From an uncultured Erysipelotrichaceae bacterium (lineage in GTDB: Bacteria > Bacillota_I > Bacilli_A > Erysipelotrichales > Coprobacillaceae): DNA of 5,814 nt. Below the pieces are notes generated by a model. It did not search any database, was not told where the DNA came from, and saw only the letters and a list, made by a program, of their open reading frames with translations. Below are positions 1-4,844 of this stretch, piece by piece (position 1 is the first letter of the stretch; the number at the start of each line of letters is the position of its first letter). The position numbers and the translations under genes are program-made. The stretch covers positions 1 through 5,814 of the forward strand of contig ONFH01000113.1 in NCBI GenBank assembly GCA_900317015.1, read 5' to 3'.

Positions 1-131
1 CCAATTTCACCAAATTCATTTTCAATTAATACAACTTGTTCATCTTTTAATGATGAATCTTTAAGTAACTTTTTAATTAATGTTGTTTTACCAGCTCCTA
101 AGAAACCGGAAATAATATCTACTTTACTCAT
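1..131 (-). CDS. COG0523 family GTPase (CobW/YeiR/YjiA-like), N-terminal fragment
   Basis: Only the first 43 codons are inside the window; the gene runs off the left edge. The start ATG at 131-129 lies downstream of an AAAGGAG ribosome binding site (144-150). The protein opens with a beta strand (SKVDIIS) and a Walker A P-loop, GFLGAGKTT, at residues 9-17. This is followed by an amphipathic helix and the IENEFGEIG stretch at residues 36-44, whose last residue is cut by the edge. Together these are the hallmark start of the G3E P-loop GTPases of the CobW/YjiA/YeiR group (COG0523). Known members act as cytosolic metal chaperones or insertases, often for zinc or cobalt. The CxCC metal-binding motif that normally follows lies outside the window, so the metal and subfamily cannot be called. 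HypB or UreG are less likely, because the opening GFLGAGKTT with a nearby ENEFGE is typical of COG0523. Confidence 0.9.
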   Translation of the reverse strand, partial: MSKVDIISGFLGAGKTTLIKKLLKDSSLKDEQVVLIENEFGEI

Positions 132-163
132 CTTTTTTTGAGTCTCCTTTCGAAATCGTACAT

Positions 164-193
164 ATTATAGCACCTTTTTTGACTTTTAAAAGT
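164..193 (-). promoter_or_regulatory. Probable promoter of the COG0523 GTPase gene
   Basis: On the minus strand a perfect TATAAT -10 box lies at 169-164, about 33 bp upstream of the GTPase start codon. No good -35 box sits at 16-18 bp; the best candidates are T/A-rich sequences inside the 12-bp palindrome ACTTTTAAAAGT at 182-193. A weak -35 overlapped by a palindrome could mean that a regulator helps or blocks polymerase here, but that is inference. Confidence 0.55.
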
Positions 194-245
194 TTTATGC
201 ACAATCATTTTAGCAATCCACCATTGCGAGTGCAAATTTCTGCAT

Positions 246-276
246 AAAAAGAGAAGGATGTATGTTTGCATCCTTC
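246..276 (-). terminator. Intrinsic terminator of the secreted repeat-protein gene
   Basis: Read on the minus strand, GAAGGATG (276-269) pairs with CATCCTTC (260-253) around an 8-nt loop. TCTTTTT (252-246) follows. The hairpin starts 12 bp after the stop codon of the secreted protein (289-291) and isolates it from the downstream GTPase gene. Confidence 0.8.
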
Positions 277-288
277 ATATACTGATGG

Positions 289-1014
289 TTATTGGGCAAA
301 GATGAGTGCAATGTCAGGGTAGTGGTTGATCAGCGCTTTCTGCTGCTTCATAACCGCTTTAGCATTTCTGACACGCATTTTCTTATAAGTTAATTTCTCA
401 TAATCTGTTGAATCGGTAGATTCTGCGTTCACTTTTGCTTTTCTATAAGTGAGTAAGCCATTCTTATATGTATTTTTGTATTTATAAACCGTTGGTCCAG
501 CGCCTGTATCGTCATAAACGGAAAGGCTGAATGTGGTATAACCTTTTTGATCATAAGCGAACTTGTAGTTACATGTTTTATCATAGCCATAAATGAGCTG
601 ACCTTTCTTATTTAATAAGAATGAAGACTTCGTGGCCCAGCCGACAGCCTTTTTCAACTTATAAGTATACAGCGTCCCTTTAGGAGACGTTTCTTCCTTC
701 ATGTTTTCATTAAGGATCTTCATTGTACCATGGGATTTTGTAACTTTTTTACCATTGACTTTGGCGAGAGCGTTGTTACGATAGGTGAAAGTCTCAGTAC
801 CATCGTCATTCATTGAAACGATTTTCCCGTTTTTGTACTTGAATTTCGCACCATCTTTGATCTTCTTGACAAAACCATCCTTATTATAGGTGAATGTTTC
901 TGTGCCGTACTTTGATTTTATACCAGTGACGATATTGATACTTTGTGTTTTTGCTTGCACACCGGTAGGGGCAAGCATGAGGGCAACGACTGCTGCCGAA
1001 ATAATTTTCTTCAT
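289..1014 (-). CDS. Secreted protein of unknown function with YD-like beta repeats
   Basis: This 241-aa protein is not recognised as a named family member. Residues 1-21 form a signal peptide: MKK, then a hydrophobic core, then VQA before a likely signal peptidase I cut at A21/K22. The mature part is rich in Lys, Tyr, Thr and Gly. It contains repeats of the form GTETFTY-N6-11-K-hydrophobic at residues 37-52 and 72-86, with degenerate copies near 113-124 (GTLYTYKLKKAV), 150-160 and 176-193. The pattern resembles YD/RHS-type or MORN-like beta-hairpin repeats, so an extracellular beta-rich protein is likely. It lacks LPXTG and a transmembrane anchor. It has a single Cys (residue 148), not in a lipobox. 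The ATG at 1014 was chosen because AGGAGGA (1025-1031) sits about 10 nt upstream, a signal peptide follows at once, and a promoter lies just above. The frame stays open to 1200, but that extension would run through a promoter, a terminator and the end of folT. It appears monocistronic. Confidence 0.85.
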   Translation of the reverse strand: MKKIISAAVVALMLAPTGVQAKTQSINIVTGIKSKYGTETFTYNKDGFVKKIKDGAKFKYKNGKIVSMNDDGTETFTYRNNALAKVNGKKVTKSHGTMKILNENMKEETSPKGTLYTYKLKKAVGWATKSSFLLNKKGQLIYGYDKTCNYKFAYDQKGYTTFSLSVYDDTGAGPTVYKYKNTYKNGLLTYRKAKVNAESTDSTDYEKLTYKKMRVRNAKAVMKQQKALINHYPDIALIFAQ

Positions 1015-1041
1015 ATTGATAATATCCTCCTGATACTGACT

Positions 1042-1070
1042 ATTATATCGCTCAGATTCCATATTGTTAA
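1042..1070 (-). promoter_or_regulatory. Promoter of the secreted repeat-protein gene
   Basis: On the minus strand, TTAACA (1070-1065) and TATAAT (1047-1042) are separated by exactly 17 bp, a near-consensus vegetative promoter. Transcription would start near 1035, giving a leader of about 20 nt that holds the AGGAGGA ribosome binding site. It lies directly after the folT terminator, so this gene is likely transcribed separately from folT. Confidence 0.8.
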
Positions 1071-1085
1071 TATTAGAAGAATATG

Positions 1086-1107
1086 AAAAAGCCTCCAAAT
1101 AGGAGGC
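1086..1107 (-). terminator. Intrinsic terminator of folT
   Basis: On the minus strand, GCCTCC (1107-1102) pairs perfectly with GGAGGC (1096-1091) around a 5-nt loop, followed by TTTTT (1090-1086). It begins 6 bp after the folT stop codon (1113-1115). Confidence 0.9.
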
Positions 1108-1112
1108 GATGT

Positions 1113-1628
1113 TTACATTGTTGTTTTGACAAAGCGAATTTGTGAGACCGGCTTCATAATAAAGTAAAGCACGACTGTATAAAGTGGAATCGTAATACAT
1201 TCCTTTGGCACACGAGCAATAAACGTGGCGACAAAAGGTAACTTATATAATAAAGATAACCAGAATGTATTAAGTACTAAATTGACGATGCCAGCATTGA
1301 TGACATTGGCGATGATCACACGTTTGAAGCTGAGCTTCTTTTTATAAAGGAAGAAACCAAAGATCACACCAGTCAAGATCGTATCTAGAGTAAATGCAGG
1401 GACATATGGCCCAGTCGGACGGATGATATAACCACCGATATCCACTAAGCCACCAACAACACCACCGATGGCAGGGCCAAAGAGCCAGCCGGCGATCATG
1501 ATCGGTAGGGATGTGAATCGAATCTCTACAATATTAGAAATCGGCAGCTTGAAGAAACCTAGGATCATCCCCGCAGCCGCTAACATGGCTGCGGTCGTTA
1601 GAACTTTCATGTTCTTTAATCTAGACAT
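1113..1628 (-). CDS. folT: Folate ECF transporter S component (FolT)
   Basis: This 171-aa integral membrane protein is the usual size for an ECF S component and has about six hydrophobic segments. It is the membrane subunit that binds folate and docks on the shared EcfA-EcfA'-EcfT energising module, whose genes are not in this window. Support for folate specificity is the loop GGYIIRPTGPYVPAFTLD (residues 65-82), typical of FolT-family proteins, plus NTFWLSLLY at 120-128. The first helix carries AAMLAAA (13-19), matching the AxxxA motif that S components use to contact EcfT. The start at 1628 follows an AGGAGGTG ribosome binding site (1637-1644) with about 10 nt spacing. A THF riboswitch in its leader independently supports folate as substrate. 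The gene is monocistronic, with its own promoter (1800-1827) and terminator (1086-1107). Confidence 0.93.
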   Translation of the reverse strand: MSRLKNMKVLTTAAMLAAAGMILGFFKLPISNIVEIRFTSLPIMIAGWLFGPAIGGVVGGLVDIGGYIIRPTGPYVPAFTLDTILTGVIFGFFLYKKKLSFKRVIIANVINAGIVNLVLNTFWLSLLYKLPFVATFIARVPKECITIPLYTVVLYFIMKPVSQIRFVKTTM

Positions 1629-1630
1629 AA

Positions 1631-1671
1631 TAAAAACACCTCCTATTGCAGATTCTCGCTTAAGAGGTGTT
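1631..1671 (-). terminator. folT expression platform: SD-sequestering / terminator-like hairpin
   Basis: On the minus strand, AACACCTC (1671-1664) pairs perfectly with GAGGTGTT (1642-1635). The latter includes most of the folT Shine-Dalgarno sequence, and the stem is followed by TTTTTA (1636-1631). Folding would hide the ribosome binding site and could also end transcription. The loop is long (21 nt). A competing stem pairs UAAGAAGUG (1683-1675) with CACCUCUUA (1669-1661) around a 5-nt loop with one A-C mismatch. It uses the same CACCUC strand and so would free the Shine-Dalgarno. Which state ligand favours cannot be decided from sequence; known THF riboswitches usually repress. Confidence 0.65.
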
Positions 1672-1685
1672 ATCCACTTCTTATC

Positions 1686-1784
1686 GCAGCGGGATGCGCC
1701 AATAAAACCGCAAGACTACATACTTTTCGTCCTGATGACAACTCCCCGTTCATCAGACACTTAACGCCTCATTGACTACTCTGC
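1686..1784 (-). promoter_or_regulatory. Tetrahydrofolate (THF) riboswitch aptamer
   Basis: The folT leader, read on the minus strand, contains the conserved THF aptamer blocks in order: GAGTAG (1782-1777), GCGTTAAGTG (1767-1758), GGGGAGTTG (1747-1739), GACGAAAAG (1731-1723) and GCATCC (1697-1692). Helices can be drawn. P1 is GCAG (1784-1781) with CTGC (1689-1686). P2 is CAATGAG (1774-1768) with TTTTATTG (1707-1700), including G-U pairs. P3 is CTGATGA (1756-1750) with TCATCAG (1738-1732), closing an 11-nt loop. The loop's CGGGG (1748-1744) can pair with TCCCG (1694-1690), which matches the family's pseudoknot. Position directly upstream of a folate transporter gene is the commonest context for this class. 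Confidence 0.93.
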
Positions 1785-1799
1785 TTATGTCGGCCTCAC

Positions 1800-1827
1800 T
1801 ATATATCATTTGTATATAAGAAGTCAA
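1800..1827 (-). promoter_or_regulatory. folT promoter
   Basis: On the minus strand, TTGACT (1827-1822) and TATATA (1805-1800) are spaced by 16 bp. A TG one base before the -10 (1808-1807) makes an extended -10 element. The predicted start near 1793 places the THF aptamer within about 10 nt of the transcript's 5' end, as expected for a riboswitch leader. Confidence 0.75.
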
Positions 1828-2064
1828 TGCTTTTAGGAATTGAGTGAAAATTAATGAAATTTTTTCATAAAAGAACAAAACAACAAAAAAATTAGAAAAT
1901 CTATAAAATAATTTGAAAATTCGTAAATTATAATAAGAAATTATTACTTTGATTCTCAAATTAGGATTATGTGAAAAAATCTCTATAAATGTTTAGTATT
2001 ATAGAAACGATTGTATACAATTTGAATTTATTTTAAAATAATTTGTCATTTTTAATAATAATGC
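1828..2064. other. AT-rich divergent intergenic region
   Basis: This stretch lies between the divergent folT and serC promoters and carries no supported gene. It is strongly A+T-rich, with many A and T tracts. It contains a perfect 12-bp palindrome, ATTGTATACAAT (2010-2021), and two small inverted repeats: TAATAA-GAAA-TTATTA (1931-1946) and ATGAAA-TTT-TTTCAT (1854-1868). No T-box, riboswitch or terminator was recognised on the serC side. Confidence 0.6.
2010..2021. promoter_or_regulatory. Candidate operator palindrome upstream of serC
   Basis: ATTGTATACAAT is a perfect 12-bp palindrome centred about 50 bp upstream of the serC -35 box. Its GT-AT-AC core resembles operators of GntR-type regulators (general family knowledge). 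The AT-rich background makes chance palindromes fairly likely, so the call is tentative. Confidence 0.3.
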
Positions 2065-2093
2065 TTTACATATTTAGAGATAAGACATATAAT
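2065..2093 (+). promoter_or_regulatory. serC-serA operon promoter
   Basis: TTTACA (2065-2070) and TATAAT (2088-2093) are separated by exactly 17 bp. Transcription would start near 2100, giving a short leader of about 25 nt that contains only the ribosome binding site. Any leader-based attenuation of this operon is therefore unlikely from this promoter. Confidence 0.85.
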
Positions 2094-2124
2094 CGAGTCA
2101 TATTCAAAAAGGAGGAGTCAAGAA

Positions 2125-3210
2125 ATGACTGACAAGAGAGTTTATAACTTTGCGGCTGGTCCATCAACATTGCCTGTTGAAGTATTAAAGGAAGCCCAGA
2201 AAGAAATGCTTAACTATAAAGGCTCAGGCATGAGCGTAATGGAGATGAGTCATAGATCCTCCGCTTACGCAGAAATCTTTGATGATACAAAGGCCACGCT
2301 GAAGCGTGTTATGAATATTCCTGATAATTATGATATTTTGTTCCTGCATGGCGGTGCGACCCAAGCCTTCAGTGCAATTGCTTTGAACTTAATGCAGAAA
2401 GGCCGTGCTGACTACGTCGTCACTGGTAACTTTGCAAACAAAGCAGCTAAAGAAGCTACTAAGTTTGGTGATGTCCATATTGCTTATGATGGTAAAGATA
2501 ATAACTATACACATATTCCTACACAGGATGAATTAGATATTCGTGATGATATTGACTATGTTCATATCTGCGAAAACAATACGATTTTTGGGACTGAATG
2601 GAACTATATCCCTGATACAAAGGGTGCACCATTAGTTTCTGATATGTCTTCTGATATCTTGTCTCGTCCAGTGGATGTTTCTAAATATGGTGTCATCTAT
2701 GCGGGTGCGCAGAAGAACATGGGGATCGCTGGTCTTGGTGTGATCATCATCAGACATGACTTAGTAAAACCACATAAGGAAAATATCCCAGTATTGTGTG
2801 AATACGATACGATGGTTAAGAAAGATTCTATGTACAATACACCACCAACATTTGCAATCTATATGTTAGGCCTTGTATGTCATTGGATCGAAGACAATGG
2901 CGGTCTTGAAGCCATGGCGAAACGCAATGAAAAGAAAGCAAAATTACTTCAGGATTATCTTGATTCAAGTGATTTCTATAATTATCCAACAGAAAAAGGA
3001 TCTCGTTCAAATATGAACGTTTCTTATACAACACCATCTAAGGAATTGGATGCGAAGTTTGTAAAAGAATCTATTGAAGCTGGTATGACAAACTTGAAAG
3101 GACATCGTTTGGTTGGTGGCATCCGTGCCTCTATCTATAATGCGATGACTTATGAAGGTGTGGAATACTTAGTTAACTTCATGAAGAAATTTGAAGCGGA
3201 AAACAAATAA
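2125..3210 (+). CDS. serC: Phosphoserine aminotransferase
   Basis: SerC transfers an amino group from glutamate to 3-phosphohydroxypyruvate to give O-phosphoserine, the second step of serine synthesis; it is a cytosolic PLP enzyme. The 361-aa protein is full length. Visible family motifs are YNFAAGPSTLP (7-17), the substrate-binding SHRS (42-45), HGGATQ (75-80), which contacts the PLP phosphate, and SDMSSD (172-177) with Asp173 near the pyridine nitrogen. The AGAQKN block (193-198) puts the Schiff-base lysine at K197. GHRLVGGIRAS (326-336) supplies His327, Arg328 and Arg334 for the phosphate and carboxylate. The start follows AAAGGAGGA (2108-2116) at 8 nt. The gene leads an operon with serA, whose ribosome binding site overlaps the serC stop codon. 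The same enzyme also serves pyridoxal phosphate synthesis in some bacteria, but the neighbouring serA argues for serine here. Confidence 0.97.
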   Translation: MTDKRVYNFAAGPSTLPVEVLKEAQKEMLNYKGSGMSVMEMSHRSSAYAEIFDDTKATLKRVMNIPDNYDILFLHGGATQAFSAIALNLMQKGRADYVVTGNFANKAAKEATKFGDVHIAYDGKDNNYTHIPTQDELDIRDDIDYVHICENNTIFGTEWNYIPDTKGAPLVSDMSSDILSRPVDVSKYGVIYAGAQKNMGIAGLGVIIIRHDLVKPHKENIPVLCEYDTMVKKDSMYNTPPTFAIYMLGLVCHWIEDNGGLEAMAKRNEKKAKLLQDYLDSSDFYNYPTEKGSRSNMNVSYTTPSKELDAKFVKESIEAGMTNLKGHRLVGGIRASIYNAMTYEGVEYLVNFMKKFEAENK

Positions 3211-3227
3211 GGAGATCTGATCGAAAA

Positions 3228-4400
3228 ATGGCTATTGAAATTAAAACTATGAATAAAATCTCAGAAAAAGGCTTAGCGCTTTTTGATGAGAGATATCATG
3301 TAGCAGATGACGTAGAAAATGAGGATGCGATCCTTGTTCGTTCTGCAAAGTTACATGATTATCCAATGGGTGAAAACTTAAAGGCAATTGCGCGTGCTGG
3401 TGCCGGCGTTAACAATATTCCAGTGAAGGACTGTGCTGACAAAGGGATCGTTGTCTTCAACACACCTGGTGCAAATGCAAATGCCGTTAAAGAATTAGTC
3501 TTATGTAGTTTGTTCTTATCTTCTCGTCGGGTCGTCGAAGGAATCGAATGGACAAAGACATTGGAAAATAATGACGGCTTTGGTAAAGCTGTTGAAAAAG
3601 GTAAGAAACAGTTCGTTGGTCCAGAAATCGAAGGAAAAACACTTGGTGTCATCGGTTTAGGTGCCATCGGTGTTTCCGTTGCCAATGCTGCTGTGAAATT
3701 GGGCATGAATGTCATCGGTTATGATCCATTCATTTCTGTCAATGCCGCTTGGAAGTTATCTAAGTGGGTCAAGAAAGCAGCTACGATCGATGAGATCTTT
3801 AAGGAAAGTGATTATATTACTGTTCACGTTCCTGCCAATGATTCTACAAAGAATATGATCGATGCAAAGGGGATTGCCGAAATGAAGCCTGGTGTTCGTG
3901 TGCTGAACTTCGCCCGTGGACCATTGGTCAATAAAGAAGATATGATCGATGCCGTTAAGAAAGGCAAAGTTGCTCGTTATATCACTGACTTTGGTGATTA
4001 TGATTATGCACATACAGAGAATGTTATCGTTATGCCTCATTTGGGTGCATCTACTCCTGAATCAGAAGAGAACTGTGCAACGATGGCAGTTAGAGAAGTC
4101 CGTGACTTCTTGGAAAATGGGAACATTCAGAACTCTGTTAACTTCCCAACTGTAGTAGAACCTCGTACGACAACTTATCGTTTATGCATTATCCATAAAA
4201 ATATCCCTAACATGTTAGCAAAGTTTGCCGGTACGATTGCCAAAGCCAATATGAACATTGAAAACATGGTCAACAAGGCTCGTGGCGACTATGCTTATAC
4301 GATTATTGATACGAATGATCTTTCTGAAGATATCACGAAAGCGATTGAACAGCAGGAAGGTGTCATCAAGGCAAGAATCATTGCAAAAGTCTTATTCTAA
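3228..4400 (+). CDS. serA: D-3-phosphoglycerate dehydrogenase, short ACT-domain form
   Basis: SerA oxidises 3-phosphoglycerate to 3-phosphohydroxypyruvate with NAD, the entry step of serine synthesis and the step before SerC. The 390-aa protein has a split substrate-binding domain (about 1-100 and 290-305). The Rossmann domain carries GLGAIG (143-148), with Asp166 in GYDPF as the NAD-selecting acid. A C-terminal ACT domain (about 317-390) is a likely site for serine feedback. RAGAGVNNIP (56-65) is the usual substrate-binding loop. Catalytic Arg230 lies in NFARG and catalytic His271 in PHLGAST. The region between them reads ITDFGDYDYAHTENV and is shorter than in long enzymes. The position of the usual catalytic Glu, five residues after Asp254, is Asp259. 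The start lies 17 bp after serC; AAGGAG (3209-3214) overlaps the serC stop and is about 13 nt from the ATG, slightly long. Translation is probably coupled to serC. Confidence 0.95.
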   Translation: MAIEIKTMNKISEKGLALFDERYHVADDVENEDAILVRSAKLHDYPMGENLKAIARAGAGVNNIPVKDCADKGIVVFNTPGANANAVKELVLCSLFLSSRRVVEGIEWTKTLENNDGFGKAVEKGKKQFVGPEIEGKTLGVIGLGAIGVSVANAAVKLGMNVIGYDPFISVNAAWKLSKWVKKAATIDEIFKESDYITVHVPANDSTKNMIDAKGIAEMKPGVRVLNFARGPLVNKEDMIDAVKKGKVARYITDFGDYDYAHTENVIVMPHLGASTPESEENCATMAVREVRDFLENGNIQNSVNFPTVVEPRTTTYRLCIIHKNIPNMLAKFAGTIAKANMNIENMVNKARGDYAYTIIDTNDLSEDITKAIEQQEGVIKARIIAKVLF

Positions 4401-4407
4401 ATGTATG

Positions 4408-4432
4408 AAAGGCACGTTTCGTGCCTTTTTTT
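4408..4432 (+). terminator. Intrinsic terminator of serC-serA
   Basis: AAAGGCACG (4408-4416) pairs perfectly with CGTGCCTTT (4420-4428) around a TTT loop, within a run of seven T residues (4426-4432). It begins 8 bp after the serA stop codon. This closes the operon as serC-serA only. Confidence 0.95.
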
Positions 4433-4481
4433 GGTGGAGGCATAAAAAATAAAGCTCCTTGATTCTATTTTTAAGGAAATT

Positions 4482-4490
4482 TGTTATAAT
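4482..4490 (+). promoter_or_regulatory. Extended -10 promoter of the small membrane-protein gene
   Basis: TGTTATAAT (4482-4490) is a perfect TATAAT preceded by TG at the extended -10 position. A TTGATT at 4459-4464 is 20 bp upstream, too far for a standard -35, so the extended -10 probably carries this promoter. Transcription would start near 4497, very close to the ribosome binding site of the gene at 4513. Confidence 0.65.
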
Positions 4491-4512
4491 AGTCGGTGAA
4501 AGGATGAACGTT

Positions 4513-4833
4513 ATGGCAAAGCGGAGGAGAAGGTTGACATATAAAGCAAAAATACTGATCTGTGTGGTCGGTATCATTTTATTGACAATATTTGCGATTG
4601 GTTTGATCCAGTCCTCTTACATGGTTTATTTTGATGCAAACTATCGTAAGACTTACGTCATTACCACAAAGCTCCGCGTATTAGGCTGGATGCCGGCGAT
4701 GATCGGGATCTGCCTCATTCCAACGATCGTCTATTTAGTGGAACGCATCAAACGGATCCGCAAGGCGGAAATTAAGCGTCGCTTACAAAAAAGAAGAGAG
4801 ATCAGACATAAAAAAATGCAGTCTAAGAAGTAG
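4513..4833 (+). CDS. Small two-helix basic membrane protein, unknown function
   Basis: The 106-aa protein is not recognised. It begins MAKRRRRL, has one hydrophobic helix at about 12-32 and a second at about 57-76, and ends with a 30-residue, Lys/Arg-rich tail (77-106), probably helical. By the positive-inside rule both ends are cytosolic and residues 33-56, which include three Tyr, form the outer loop. The basic tail could bind lipid headgroups, RNA or a partner protein, but nothing identifies which. The start at 4513 was chosen because AAAGG (4499-4503) is 9 nt upstream. An in-frame ATG at 4504 sits directly on that site, and one at 4459 lies upstream of the predicted transcript. The stop codon lies inside a terminator stem shared with the convergent YitT-family gene. 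It has its own promoter and no operon partner. Confidence 0.75.
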   Translation: MAKRRRRLTYKAKILICVVGIILLTIFAIGLIQSSYMVYFDANYRKTYVITTKLRVLGWMPAMIGICLIPTIVYLVERIKRIRKAEIKRRLQKRREIRHKKMQSKK

Positions 4834-4844
4834 ACTGCATTTTT
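4811..4844. terminator. Bidirectional intrinsic terminator between convergent genes
   Basis: ATGCAGTCTA (4816-4825) and TAGACTGCAT (4831-4840) form a 10-bp perfect stem around AGAAG. It is extended by AAAA (4812-4815) against TTTT (4841-4844). T runs follow the stem on both strands, so it should stop transcription from either side. The plus-strand gene's stop codon (4831-4833) is inside the stem, and the minus-strand gene's stop codon (4843-4845) is at its edge. Confidence 0.9.

Noticed and set aside
1015..1200. N-terminal extension of the secreted protein, start at 1200
   Set aside because: It would translate through the 3' end of folT, the folT terminator and the gene's own promoter. The ATG at 1014 has a strong ribosome binding site and begins a signal peptide.
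1468..1764. Plus-strand open frame of 98 codons
   Set aside because: It is antisense to folT and runs into the THF riboswitch; it has no ribosome binding site and no protein-like features.
1854..1895. Tiny frame MKFFHKRTKQQKN as a possible leader peptide
   Set aside because: It has no ribosome binding site and no promoter. It lies well upstream of the serC promoter and is not followed by an attenuator.
1905..1925. CodY-like box (AATTTGAAAATT) upstream of serC
   Set aside because: Only the right half matches the AATTTTCNGAAAATT consensus; the left half has about three mismatches, and the AT-rich background gives such matches easily.
1753..1959. Minus-strand open frame of 68 codons
   Set aside because: It overlaps the riboswitch aptamer and the folT promoter, and the composition is that of AT-rich intergenic DNA.
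2041..2124. T-box or serine-responsive leader for serC
   Set aside because: The predicted leader is only about 25 nt and shows no stem-loop or T-box sequence.
3359..4155. Other-frame open frames inside serA
   Set aside because: They overlap a complete, motif-verified enzyme and show no independent support.
4459..4512. Upstream starts for the small membrane protein (4459 and 4504)
   Set aside because: The 4459 start precedes the -10 box at 4485-4490. The 4504 ATG abuts the AAAGG ribosome binding site, leaving no spacing.
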